NCBI GenBank assembly: GCA_030692685.1 | Contig: JAUXZO010000163.1 | Coordinates: 1 to 36,886 of the forward strand | Direction: 5' to 3' | From: Acidovorax sp. | GTDB taxonomy: Bacteria > Pseudomonadota > Gammaproteobacteria > Burkholderiales > Burkholderiaceae_C | Length of the DNA stretch: 36,886 nucleotides | Part shown: piece after piece, positions 25,432-32,799 of the stretch | Numbering within the stretch: the stretch's first letter is position 1 | How the letters are laid out: every line of letters begins with the position of its first letter | Notes under the pieces: generated by a model | Seen by the model: the letters and a program-made list of their open reading frames with translations, nothing else | The model's database searches: none | What the model was told of the DNA's origin: nothing | Translations under genes and position numbers: made by a program

Positions 25432-25468
25432 ACCCGACTTCAGTCGGGTTGCTGCGCGGGGGGTGCAC
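25432..25468 (+). promoter_or_regulatory. Palindrome ACCCGAC-N4-GTCGGGT with downstream GGGTGCAC (site A)
   Basis: ACCCGAC (25432-25438) and GTCGGGT (25443-25449) form a palindrome. GGGTGCAC (25461-25468) begins 12 bases beyond it, 55 bases before the start of the CsgG-like lipoprotein gene. The same arrangement with the same 12-base offset occurs before the lipoprotein gene at 26749-27822 (site B). The absence of a T-run and the position in a leader argue against a terminator. Confidence 0.55.
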
Positions 25469-25522
25469 GGCAAAAGATCAGGACTTTGTTCCTGTCTCTT
25501 TTGCTGTCACAGCCCCCTCCTC

Positions 25523-26650
25523 ATGAAGACACTCCTACCTCTCGGCCCATCGGGCCAGCCATTGCCTTCCGTCTCGCATCCTTCCCTCTCGCTCCTGCGC
25601 CTGTCCGCCGTCAGCGCTGCCGCCGCTGCCACCTTGCTGCTGGCAGGGTGTGAAACCACCAACATGCGCATGGGCAGCGCCGAGGCAAAGACGGTGGCCA
25701 CCGGCAGCGCTGCGGGCGGTGCCTCCACGGGCGCGAGCGATTCGCTGGAGCGCTGCGAGAGTCCGCTGGGCACGGTCTCGTTGATCGAAAACCAGCAGGC
25801 CGGCTGGTACACCATCCTGCGCGACCAGTACCGCCTGCCGCCGACGGCCAACCTGTTGCGCCTGCTGGTGCAGCAGTCCAACTGCTTTGTGGTGGTGGAA
25901 CGCGGCGCGGCCGGCATGAACGCGATGACGCGCGAGCGCTCGCTGATGCAGTCAGGCGAAATGCGCCAGGGCAGCCAGTTTGGCCAAGGGCAGGTAGTGG
26001 CTTCCGACTACGGTCTATCGCCCGAAATCGTGTTCCAGAACAACAATGCCGGTGGGGCGTCGGCGTCGCTCGGTGGGCTGGTCGGCGGCCGCGCCGGGGG
26101 CTTGCTCGCGGCCATTGGCGGCAACCTGAACACCAAAGAGGCCAGCGCACTGCTCACACTCATCGACAACCGCTCGGGCGTGCAGGTCGCGGCGGCCGAA
26201 GGCAGCGCCTCCAAGACCGACTTTGGCGCCATGGGCCGGTTCATGGGCGGATCCGGGGGGGCTCGCCTGGGAGGCTACTCCAACACGGCAGAAGGCAAGG
26301 TGATTGCCGCAGCCTTCATGGATGCGTTCAACCAGATGGTCCGCTCGCTGCGCAACTACCGCGCCCAGACCGTCAAGGGCCAGGGCCTGGGTGGCGGCGG
26401 GCGCCTGTCTGTGGACGGCGCCGCGCCCCCGTCGCAGACGTCGGCCCTGCGCGCCCATGCCAGCTCCAACGATGGCATCTCGGTGCGTGATGCCCAGGCA
26501 AAGCTCAACGAACTGGGCTACAACGCGGGCACGCCCGATGGCGCCATGGGCGGCAAAACCGCTGCCGCACTCCGCGCTTTCCAGAAGGACAAGGGCCTGC
26601 CCGTCTCGGGTCGCCTTGACGCTGTGACGGCGACAGAGTTGGCCCGCTGA
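25523..26650 (+). CDS. CsgG/HfaB-like lipoprotein with C-terminal peptidoglycan-binding domain
   Basis: A 375-residue lipoprotein. The start at 25523 gives a 42-residue leader ending in the lipobox LLAGC (Cys43). Residues about 75-290 resemble the CsgG/HfaB family (ILRDQYRLPPTANLLRLLVQQSNCFVVVERGAAG-MNAMTRERSL, then EASALLTLIDNRSGVQVAAAEGSASKTDFG), which in curli secretion forms an outer-membrane pore. Residues about 315-375 are a PG_binding_1 domain (VRDAQAKLNELGYNAGTPDGAMGGKT...LPVSGRLDAVT). No curli genes are present. It may link the outer membrane to the wall, or be a stress-type CsgG homologue. A terminator follows at 26679. Confidence 0.88.
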   Translation: MKTLLPLGPSGQPLPSVSHPSLSLLRLSAVSAAAAATLLLAGCETTNMRMGSAEAKTVATGSAAGGASTGASDSLERCESPLGTVSLIENQQAGWYTILRDQYRLPPTANLLRLLVQQSNCFVVVERGAAGMNAMTRERSLMQSGEMRQGSQFGQGQVVASDYGLSPEIVFQNNNAGGASASLGGLVGGRAGGLLAAIGGNLNTKEASALLTLIDNRSGVQVAAAEGSASKTDFGAMGRFMGGSGGARLGGYSNTAEGKVIAAAFMDAFNQMVRSLRNYRAQTVKGQGLGGGGRLSVDGAAPPSQTSALRAHASSNDGISVRDAQAKLNELGYNAGTPDGAMGGKTAAALRAFQKDKGLPVSGRLDAVTATELAR

Positions 26651-26678
26651 TCGGAGGCTGCCTCCAGACTCGACATAG

Positions 26679-26717
26679 AAAAGCCCCCGCAACATCATCG
26701 CTGCGCGGGGGCTTTTT
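26679..26717. terminator. Bidirectional intrinsic terminator
   Basis: AAAAGCCCCCGC (26679-26690) pairs with GCGGGGGCTTTT (26705-26716) and is followed by one more T. The A-run on one side and T-run on the other suit both strands. It ends the CsgG-like gene (+, stop at 26650) and the convergent lipoprotein gene (-, stop at 26749). Confidence 0.88.
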
Positions 26718-26748
26718 ATGTCCGAGCGGCATGGAAACCGCCCCGGCT

Positions 26749-27822
26749 TCAGTTCTGCGTGTAGCAGACCTTGTTCTGGATCGACACGTTGGCCGAGGTC
26801 TCGACGGCAGCCGCAGATGCAAACAGGCTCGGGTTCTGGTCTCCCAGCACACACAGGTAGGCACCCTTGCGCGCCCACACAGTGCGCGATGTCAACCCGG
26901 TAATTTGTGCCCAGCTGCCCCAGAACGCGCTGAGCGTGGACGTGGCGCCTGTGCGGTCAAAGTTGAACGTGCCACCGTCGCTCCCCTGCCCGCCAATGAT
27001 GGGGCCTGCCGCCGTGCAGTTGGCGTCGGTGTACGTAGCAACGCCCTGGCCGACCGTGGCGCGCGTCTCGCTTTGCTTGGTGATGCGCCACAGCGACCGG
27101 CCCCATTGGCCGGGACCGATGGGCGTGCACCGCTCCTGCTTCCAGTCGCCCTGCGGTAACAAAGCCGCCGCAGTGGCGCAGGTCACCTCTACCGACCCCA
27201 CATTGGCCGACCCCACGGTGCCGCTGCCACTGCGCACCGCGCAGCTCTGACCCGATGGCGCAGTCTTGACCGTGACGGCGTAGGCATTGCCCCCAGCCAC
27301 CGCCGTGGCAAAGGTAAACCCACCGTTGCTGGCCACCGACAAATCGTCGCCGCCGTTGTTCTGCAGCACCACAGTGCCTGCCAGACCCGAGATCGATCCG
27401 CCCACGGTGAAGGTGGCTGCCGCAAGGTTCTCGCACCGCACTTGCACATCGCTCACATTGGCCCGGGCGGTGCCGGTTCCTTGGGTCACCGTGCAGCGCT
27501 GGCCGCTCGGCTGCGTCTTGACGGTGACGGCATAGGCAACGCCGCTGTCCAGCCGGGTGACGAATACAAAGCTGCCGTTGGCGTTCAGCGCCAGGTCGTC
27601 AGCGGCGCTGTTCTGCAGGGTCAGCGTCTTGCCAGCGCCCAGGCCCGTGACCGAGCCGCCCACCGTGTAGGCACCGGCCGAGGGCGGTGGCGAGGTGCCA
27701 TCGTCATCTCCCCCACCGCAGCCCACAAGCAGTACAGCCGCCAATCCAAGGGGTGCCCAGCGGAATGTGGGCCGCGTTGGCCGTACAGGGTGCCAAATGT
27801 GCGGGGTGTTTGCTGTGGTCAT
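26749..27822 (-). CDS. Secreted lipoprotein with two tandem beta-rich repeats
   Basis: A 357-residue lipoprotein. AGGAGG lies 9 bases before ATG 27822. The leader ends in the lipobox LLVGC (Cys35), followed by a Gly/Asp tail (GGGDDDG). Two tandem units of about 75-80 residues follow: unit 1 starts YTVGGSVTGLGAGKTLTLQN, unit 2 FTVGGSISGLAGTVVLQNNG. Both share the pattern VTVKT-PSGQ-C-V and an end Cys, typical of Ig-like repeats in proteobacterial lipoproteins. The C-terminal third (residues about 225-357) has paired Cys and no recognised fold. It would be a surface-exposed envelope protein. Site B lies in its leader and the response-regulator gene is divergent. Confidence 0.82.
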   Translation of the reverse strand: MTTANTPHIWHPVRPTRPTFRWAPLGLAAVLLVGCGGGDDDGTSPPPSAGAYTVGGSVTGLGAGKTLTLQNSAADDLALNANGSFVFVTRLDSGVAYAVTVKTQPSGQRCTVTQGTGTARANVSDVQVRCENLAAATFTVGGSISGLAGTVVLQNNGGDDLSVASNGGFTFATAVAGGNAYAVTVKTAPSGQSCAVRSGSGTVGSANVGSVEVTCATAAALLPQGDWKQERCTPIGPGQWGRSLWRITKQSETRATVGQGVATYTDANCTAAGPIIGGQGSDGGTFNFDRTGATSTLSAFWGSWAQITGLTSRTVWARKGAYLCVLGDQNPSLFASAAAVETSANVSIQNKVCYTQN

Positions 27823-27867
27823 GAACGGGAACCTCCTGGGGCGTGAATGAAGATGGGATTCTGTGCA

Positions 27868-27905
27868 GTGCACCCGACGCAAGGGAACCCTACGCTGGTA
27901 GGGTT
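27868..27905 (-). promoter_or_regulatory. Palindrome ACCCTAC-N4-GTAGGGT with downstream GGGTGCAC (site B)
   Basis: On the minus strand AACCCTACCAGCGTAGGGTT (27905-27886) is a perfect 8-bp palindrome with a 4-base spacer. GGGTGCAC (27875-27868) starts 12 bases beyond the inner 7-bp arm, just as in site A. It lies 64 bases before the lipoprotein start (27822) and 96 bases before the response-regulator start (28001), in their divergent region. Confidence 0.55.
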
Positions 27906-28000
27906 TGCGCTCCCACGCCAATGCGGGAACACTGGGCAGAATTTCGCCCTGCGCAAGCGTCCATCTACCGCCTTTTTTGGACGCCACCGCTCACCTGACC

Positions 28001-28660
28001 ATGCCCCCTTACGCACTCATCCTGGACGACCACCCGCTGGTGGCGCGCGGCGTTGCCGAGTTTCTTTCCGCGCGGCTGCCGCACATGGAGATGGCTGTAG
28101 CGGCGCATGCCGACGAGCTGGAGCCGCTGATTGAAGCGCGGGGCGCCCCCGCCATCGCGCTCCTCGACTTCTGGCTGGCCGATGGCGCGACCCTGCACGT
28201 CATTGCCCACCTCCGCAAGCGGTGCCCTACCACCGCCGTAGCGGTGATGAGCGGCGACGACGACCCCGCCGTGATCGACCATGTGCGCGCGGCAGGCGCA
28301 CATGGCTTCATTCACAAACAAGAGCCGCCGGAGACCTTTGCCCAGGCCGTCCAGGCCCTGTTGGGTGGGCTGACCTGGTTTACCCCCGGCGCCAACGCGC
28401 AGCGCCCCGCGCGCAGCCGCGAACTGCCCGTCACCCCATCCGAGCTGGGCCTGTCGGCGCGCCAGGGCGAGATCCTGGCCCTGGTGCTGCAGGGGCTGCC
28501 CAACAAGCGCATCGCCCAGCAATACGCGCTGTCCGAAAGCACCGTCAAAGAACACATGACCGCCATCTTGCAGCGCCTGGGCGCCCGCACCCGGGTGGAG
28601 GCCATCACGCGGCTGCGCGGGCGCCTGCTGGTGCTGCCGCAGCAGCCACCGCCGCCGTGA
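28001..28660 (+). CDS. NarL/FixJ-family response regulator
   Basis: A 219-residue two-component regulator. The receiver domain holds the acidic pair Asp9-Asp10 (LILDDHP), phospho-acceptor Asp56 (ALLDFWLADG), Ser84 (VMSGDD) and Lys106 (FIHKQEP). The LuxR-type HTH lies at about residues 154-205 (LSARQGEILALVLQGLPNKRIAQ, LSESTVKEHMTAIL). It is divergent from a lipoprotein gene and is followed after 96 bp by a membrane hybrid kinase, its probable partner. The region upstream contains site B, a candidate binding site. The stimulus is unknown. The start at 28001 was chosen because the receiver domain begins there. Confidence 0.93.
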   Translation: MPPYALILDDHPLVARGVAEFLSARLPHMEMAVAAHADELEPLIEARGAPAIALLDFWLADGATLHVIAHLRKRCPTTAVAVMSGDDDPAVIDHVRAAGAHGFIHKQEPPETFAQAVQALLGGLTWFTPGANAQRPARSRELPVTPSELGLSARQGEILALVLQGLPNKRIAQQYALSESTVKEHMTAILQRLGARTRVEAITRLRGRLLVLPQQPPPP

Positions 28661-28756
28661 GGGGGCATAACGTTGTGGCGCAGGGCCTGGTATCTCGTCC
28701 ACCCAGGAAGCGCCACCAGAAACGCGCATGGATACCGCCCACACACACATGACCAC

Positions 28757-30550
28757 ATGACCGCGCCCAACGCCTCCCCAGCCAGCGCGCAGGAAACCCC
28801 CAGCGCGCAAGGCTGGCTGGTGCTGCTCGAAGCCTCTTTTGCGCGCCTGCGGCTGGGCATGACGGTGATGCCCACCATGGGGCTGCTGTTTGGCCTGCTG
28901 CTGGGCTGGGAGGGCGGGCCGGTCGCACCGCTGCTGGTGTGGGGATGCACGTATCTGCCCGTGCTGCTGCTCGTGTGGTGGGGCCACCGGCGCTACCTGC
29001 GCGACCGCGCACTGCAATCACCACAAGCGCTGCTACCCATCTGGACCCGCCGCGTGCGCTGGCTGGCACTGGCGCATGGGATCGGCGTGGCACTGTCAGT
29101 GCCTCTGTCGCTGGGCCATGGCAACTACGAGTTCATGCTGCTGCTGCACATCACGCTGGCGGGCATCCTGGCAGCCAATGCGGCACAGATGAGCGCCACA
29201 CTTGCCGTGTACCGCATGTATTTCATGGGGGCTGTCAGTGGGCTGGCGTTAATCCCGTGGGCATTCCCAGGTCAATGGCCCATGGTGCTGCCCATGACGC
29301 TGGTGATGTCCACCGTGATCTACCGCAGTGCCGTGAACTCGCACCGGTTCTTTGTGCGCCAGGTGGTGCTGGAAGAGCGCAGCCGTGACCTGGCCGAGCG
29401 CTACCGTGAGGCCAGCAATGCCGCCGAAAAGGCGCTGGCCGAAAAGAACCACTTTCTGACCACCGCCGCCCATGACCTGCGCCAGCCGGTGCACGCCATG
29501 GCACTGCTGGCCGAGGCCATTGCGCTGAACGCGCGCGGTCAGCCGCAGATCGAAGCGCTGCTGGCGCAGTGGCGGCTGAGCATGCGTTCCGTCAACCACA
29601 TGTTTGATGCGCTGCTGGACCTGTCGCGCATCGAGTCCGGCGCGGTGGAGCTGCGCCCTGCCCCGGTGCCGCTGGCCGCGCTGTTTGACGACCTGCGCAC
29701 CCAGTTCGCCACCGATGCCAGCGCACGCGGCCTGGTGCTGCGTTTTCATGCCCCACCACCCGGCGCCGCCGTGCTGGCAGACCCGGCGCTGGCCCGCCAG
29801 TCGCTGGCCAACCTGGTGCACAACGCGCTGCGCTACACGCCGCAGGGCGGTGTACTGGTGGGCGCGCGTCGCCGGGGTGCACACTGGCGTTTGGAGGTGT
29901 GGGACACCGGGGTGGGGGTGGCCCTGCACGAGCAGACCCAGATCTACCAAGCGTTCTACCGCCCAGAGCACGCCTGGCAGATTCACCGCAGCGGGCACGG
30001 TCTGGGCCTGGCCGTGGTGGCGCGCTGCGCGGCGCTGATGCAGGCCAGGCAGGGGCTGCAGTCCCACCTGGGCAAGGGGTCGTGCTTCTGGCTGGCGTTG
30101 CCTGCCGCGCCGCCGGTAGCCCCGGTGCTGCCACGCATGCCCGCCGCCGACCTGCGCGGAACGAGCCCGTCTTTACAGGGTCGTTGCCTGGTGCTGGACG
30201 ACGACCCCCATGTGCTGGACGCCTGGTCCACGCTGCTGGTGACCTGGGGCGTGCAGGTACGTCTGGCCTCCAACGCGGCCGAGGCGTTTGCCCAGCTGGA
30301 CACTGGCTTTGCGCCCGATGCGATCTTGTGCGACCAGCGCCTGCGATCGGGCGAGAGCGGCTTCGACGTGCTGCGCGCGCTGCTTGCACGCTGCCCCGAC
30401 GCGCGCGGCGCAATGGTGAGCGGCGAGTACGACTCGCCCGAGCTTCAGGCCGCGCAGGACGAGGGCTACCTGGTACTGCGCAAACCCGTGGATGTGGACG
30501 AACTGCATGCGGTGCTCAGCCAATGGCTGCGCATGCGGAAATTTGAATGA
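28757..30550 (+). CDS. Membrane hybrid histidine kinase
   Basis: A 597-residue sensor. About six membrane segments lie between residues 30 and 200 with no large periplasmic domain. A short coiled linker (RYREASNAAEKALAEKN) leads to the kinase: H-box TTAAHDLRQPVHAM with His239, N-box NLVHNALRYTP, G-boxes DTGVGV and GHGLGLAV. A C-terminal receiver domain follows (LVLDDDPHVL, phospho-Asp526 in ILCDQRL, Lys576 in LRKPVD). It probably phosphorylates the preceding NarL-type regulator, with the attached receiver tuning output. The last three residues (KFE) and the stop codon are supplied by palindromic repeat R4. A tiny overlapping ATG-ACC-ACA-TGA frame precedes the start. Confidence 0.93.
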   Translation: MTAPNASPASAQETPSAQGWLVLLEASFARLRLGMTVMPTMGLLFGLLLGWEGGPVAPLLVWGCTYLPVLLLVWWGHRRYLRDRALQSPQALLPIWTRRVRWLALAHGIGVALSVPLSLGHGNYEFMLLLHITLAGILAANAAQMSATLAVYRMYFMGAVSGLALIPWAFPGQWPMVLPMTLVMSTVIYRSAVNSHRFFVRQVVLEERSRDLAERYREASNAAEKALAEKNHFLTTAAHDLRQPVHAMALLAEAIALNARGQPQIEALLAQWRLSMRSVNHMFDALLDLSRIESGAVELRPAPVPLAALFDDLRTQFATDASARGLVLRFHAPPPGAAVLADPALARQSLANLVHNALRYTPQGGVLVGARRRGAHWRLEVWDTGVGVALHEQTQIYQAFYRPEHAWQIHRSGHGLGLAVVARCAALMQARQGLQSHLGKGSCFWLALPAAPPVAPVLPRMPAADLRGTSPSLQGRCLVLDDDPHVLDAWSTLLVTWGVQVRLASNAAEAFAQLDTGFAPDAILCDQRLRSGESGFDVLRALLARCPDARGAMVSGEYDSPELQAAQDEGYLVLRKPVDVDELHAVLSQWLRMRKFE

Positions 30551-30611
30551 AATCAGGCTCTAGCGCTTATCCATCAAGCGCTAATAGCTATCGATTAAGT
30601 AGCAATTTTCA
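30539..30611 (+). repeat. AGCGCTT palindromic repeat, copy R4, between convergent genes
   Basis: AAATTTGAATGAAATCAGG, then CTCTAGCGCTTATCCATCAAG, CGCTAATAGCTATCGATT and AAGTAGCA form this copy. It provides the last codons and the TGA of the histidine kinase gene (30548-30550), and ends against the stop of the acyl-CoA dehydrogenase gene (30612-30614). The two genes are convergent, so the palindrome could act as a terminator for both. Confidence 0.8.
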
Positions 30612-31742
30612 TCAAGCCAGCGCGCGCTGGATGATGATCTTCTGCACATCGCTGGTTCCTTCATAGATCTGGCAGACGCGCACGTCGCGGTAGATGCGCT
30701 CCACCGGGAAGTCACTCACCACGCCATAGCCGCCCAGCGTCTGGATGGCGGCGCTGCACACGTGCTCGGCCATCTCGCTGGCAAACAACTTGGCCATGGC
30801 GGCTTCTTTGAGGCAGGGGCGACCCGCATCGCGCAGTGCGGCGGCATGCCAGATGAGCTGGCGCGCGGCTTCGATCTGCGTGGCGCAGTCGGCCAGGCGA
30901 AAACCCACGGCCTGGTGGTTGAAGATGGCGGTGCCAAAGCTCTCGCGCTCTTTCGAGTACGCCAGCGCCGCATCAAACGCACTGCGCGCCATGCCCACGC
31001 TTTGCGCGGCAATGCCAATGCGGCCGCCTTCGAGCGCGCCCAGCGCAATCTTGTAGCCCTCGCCTTCCGCGCCGATCAGGTTCTCGGCCGGGATGCGGCA
31101 GTTGTCAAAGTTGATCTGCGCCGTGTCGCTGCTGTGCTGTCCCAGCTTGTCTTCCAGCCGCGCGACCACATAGCCGGGCGCGCTGGTGGGCACGAGGAAG
31201 GCACTCATGCCCTTCTTGCCCGCGCCCTTGTCGGTGACAGCAATGACGATGGCGACTTGGCCGTTTTTGCCACTGGTGATGAACTGCTTGACGCCGTTGA
31301 TGACGTATTCATCGCCCTGTTTGACGGCGGTGGTGCGCAGGGCCGAAGCGTCGGAGCCCACATGCGGCTCGGTCAGGCAGAACGCCCCGAGCATCTGGCC
31401 TTGCGCCAGCGGCGTGAGCCAGTCGCGCTTTTGCTGCGCGTTGCCGTAGCGCATGAGGATGGCGTTGACCGGGCAGTTGGTGACGCTGATGGCGGTGCTG
31501 GTGCCGCCATCGCCAGCGGCAATTTCTTCGAGCACCAGCGCGAGGGTCACGTAGTCGAGGTTGGCGCCACCCAGCTCTTCCGGCACGCAGATGCCATACG
31601 CGCCGAGTGCGGCCAAGCCCTGGTGGGCTTCTTTGGGAAAGTGGTGTTCCTTGTCCCAGCGCGCGGCGTGGGGCCACAGCTGTTCCTGTGCAAAGTCGCG
31701 CACCGCGTCGCGGATCATTTCCTGGTCTTGGGTCAGCAGCAT
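30612..31742 (-). CDS. Acyl-CoA dehydrogenase family protein
   Basis: A 376-residue FAD enzyme that oxidises an acyl-CoA to the 2-enoyl-CoA. GAFCLTEPHVGSDASAL (about 120-136) is the FAD/substrate signature, and QTLGGYGVVSDFPVERIYRD the C-terminal one. YEGTSDVQ near the end places the catalytic Glu at residue 361, as in short- and medium-chain and 2-methyl-branched-chain dehydrogenases. True isovaleryl-CoA dehydrogenase has a different residue there and uses a Glu earlier in the chain. A straight or 2-methyl-branched acyl-CoA is therefore likely. GGAGA lies 6 bases before the ATG at 31742. It is not linked to the liu operon (14 kb away). Confidence 0.93.
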   Translation of the reverse strand: MLLTQDQEMIRDAVRDFAQEQLWPHAARWDKEHHFPKEAHQGLAALGAYGICVPEELGGANLDYVTLALVLEEIAAGDGGTSTAISVTNCPVNAILMRYGNAQQKRDWLTPLAQGQMLGAFCLTEPHVGSDASALRTTAVKQGDEYVINGVKQFITSGKNGQVAIVIAVTDKGAGKKGMSAFLVPTSAPGYVVARLEDKLGQHSSDTAQINFDNCRIPAENLIGAEGEGYKIALGALEGGRIGIAAQSVGMARSAFDAALAYSKERESFGTAIFNHQAVGFRLADCATQIEAARQLIWHAAALRDAGRPCLKEAAMAKLFASEMAEHVCSAAIQTLGGYGVVSDFPVERIYRDVRVCQIYEGTSDVQKIIIQRALA

Positions 31743-31795
31743 GGGGTGTCTCCGGTCAGTGTTGTTGGTGGATAGGTTTTGGGGGCGCCGCACTT

Positions 31796-31894
31796 ATTCC
31801 TTTTCAAATCGTTTGTGTCTAGGCGCTGAGCCGCAGACAGTGCTTCAGCACGGCAAGGCGAAGCAACAACGACACGGACGATTTGAAAGGGAAT
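31796..31894. repeat. 99-bp element with 24-bp imperfect terminal inverted repeats
   Basis: The left arm (31796-31819, ATTCCTTTTCAAATCGTTTG...) pairs with the right arm (31871-31894, ...GACGATTTGAAAGGGAAT) at 21 of 24 positions. A small inner hairpin, GTGCT-tc-AGCAC (31840-31851), lies in the middle. It sits between the acyl-CoA dehydrogenase start and the SDR stop; its last base overlaps the SDR stop codon. It has no ORF. It looks like a MITE-type or structured intergenic repeat. Confidence 0.7.
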
Positions 31895-32562
31895 CACCAG
31901 TGCGCGGCGCGGCGGCCGTCGTGGTGCAGCAGGCGGCCCTTGTCGGCGGCAGTGACGCCAGCCACGGTGGCGCGCAGGCCGCGCACGCTGTCTTGCACCG
32001 TCAGCGCGGCGCTATCACCGCCCATGTCGGTCTGCACCCAGCCGGGGTCGATGGTGATGAGCGTGGCACCTGGGTAGTCATGCTGGGCTGCGGCCACCGC
32101 CATGTTCAGCGCCGCCTTGCTGGTGCGGTACAGCCAGGAGCCGCTATTGGGCACGCTGCCGATCTGCGACATGGACGAAGACAGAAAGGCGAACACGCCC
32201 TGCGCATCGGTCACCATGGGCGCCACCTGCGGCAGCGTCTGCATGGCGCCCAGCACGTTGGTGTGCATGACGGCGTCAAAGTCCTGTTGTGTAGGGGGCG
32301 TGAGCGCGTTGGGGCGGCGGATAACGCCCGCCACGTACCAGGCGGTCTCGATCTTTTCGCCGTCCAGTTGCCACGCCAGCCCGCTCACGCTGGCGGGGTT
32401 GGCAACGTCCACGGTCAGCACCTCGGCGCCCAGGGCCTGAACACGCTCACGGCCTGCGTCGTCACGCACGGTGGCAATCACGCGGCGGCCCGCCTCGGTG
32501 TACTGGCGCACCAGCTCCAGCCCAATGCCGCGCGATGCGCCAATGACAAGTATGGATTTCAT
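31894..32562 (-). CDS. Short-chain dehydrogenase/reductase (SDR)
   Basis: A 222-residue Rossmann-fold oxidoreductase. VIGASRGIGLEL (6-17) is the NAD(P)-binding motif, with Arg11 hinting at NADPH. The active site is Ser130 (in FLSSS), with Tyr145 and Lys149 in YRTSK. DVANPASV is the adenine-ring Asp region and VMHTNVLGAM the conserved Asn. The C-terminus (DPGWVQTDMGG) is the classical SDR substrate loop. The start at 32562 has no Shine-Dalgarno because palindromic repeat R5 lies directly upstream. The stop codon touches the 99-bp element at 31796-31894. The substrate is unknown. Confidence 0.92.
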   Translation of the reverse strand: MKSILVIGASRGIGLELVRQYTEAGRRVIATVRDDAGRERVQALGAEVLTVDVANPASVSGLAWQLDGEKIETAWYVAGVIRRPNALTPPTQQDFDAVMHTNVLGAMQTLPQVAPMVTDAQGVFAFLSSSMSQIGSVPNSGSWLYRTSKAALNMAVAAAQHDYPGATLITIDPGWVQTDMGGDSAALTVQDSVRGLRATVAGVTAADKGRLLHHDGRRAAHW

Positions 32563-32566
32563 GGAT

Positions 32567-32637
32567 GAAAATTTGAATGAAATAGGGCTCTAGCGCTTAT
32601 TCAATAAGCACTAGCAGCTATTAATTTAGGAGTATTC
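32567..32637 (+). repeat. AGCGCTT palindromic repeat, copy R5
   Basis: GAAAATTTGAATGAAATAGGG, here split as GAAAATTTGAATG and AAATAGGG, is followed by CTCTAGCGCTTATTCAATAAG, CACTAGCAGC and TATTAATTTAGGAGTATTCA. It begins 5 bases beyond the SDR start codon (upstream in transcription) and fills the leader of that gene. Confidence 0.8.
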
Positions 32638-32702
32638 ACAATTTCTCTATCTTGGCGTTCATCAATGCCCCCACAGCCACTGCAACTGGCGCGGCCCAGG
32701 CG

Positions 32703-32790
32703 CGGGACGCCGAGCAAGGGCCGCCCTGCAGCGAGGGCGTCGTCCCCCTCCCGCAGGAGAGGGGGAAGGCGCCGAAGGCGACTCAGGGGG
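32703..32790 (-). repeat. Second copy of the CCCCCTGAG 3'-end element
   Basis: On the minus strand it begins CCCCCTGAGTCGCCTTCGGC (32790-32771), continues GCCTTCCCCC (32770-32761), then an inner hairpin between GAGGGGG (32759-32765, plus strand) and CCCCCTC (32744-32750). It is related to 1958-1993 in order and composition. It starts 10 bases after the stop of the PPOX-like gene (32800), the same place relative to a stop codon as the first copy. No gene was found between it and repeat R5. Confidence 0.5.
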
Positions 32791-32799
32791 TGCTTCTCT

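Noticed and set aside
25432..25449. Reading the ACCCGAC hairpin as a terminator for the DUF2237 gene
   Set aside because: It has no T-run, lies 55 bases after the stop, and matches in sequence and spacing a second site in a leader where no gene ends.
30612..31742. Naming the acyl-CoA dehydrogenase as isovaleryl-CoA dehydrogenase
   Set aside because: The YEGTS motif carries a catalytic Glu at the position where isovaleryl-CoA dehydrogenases have a non-acidic residue, and the gene is not linked to the liu run.
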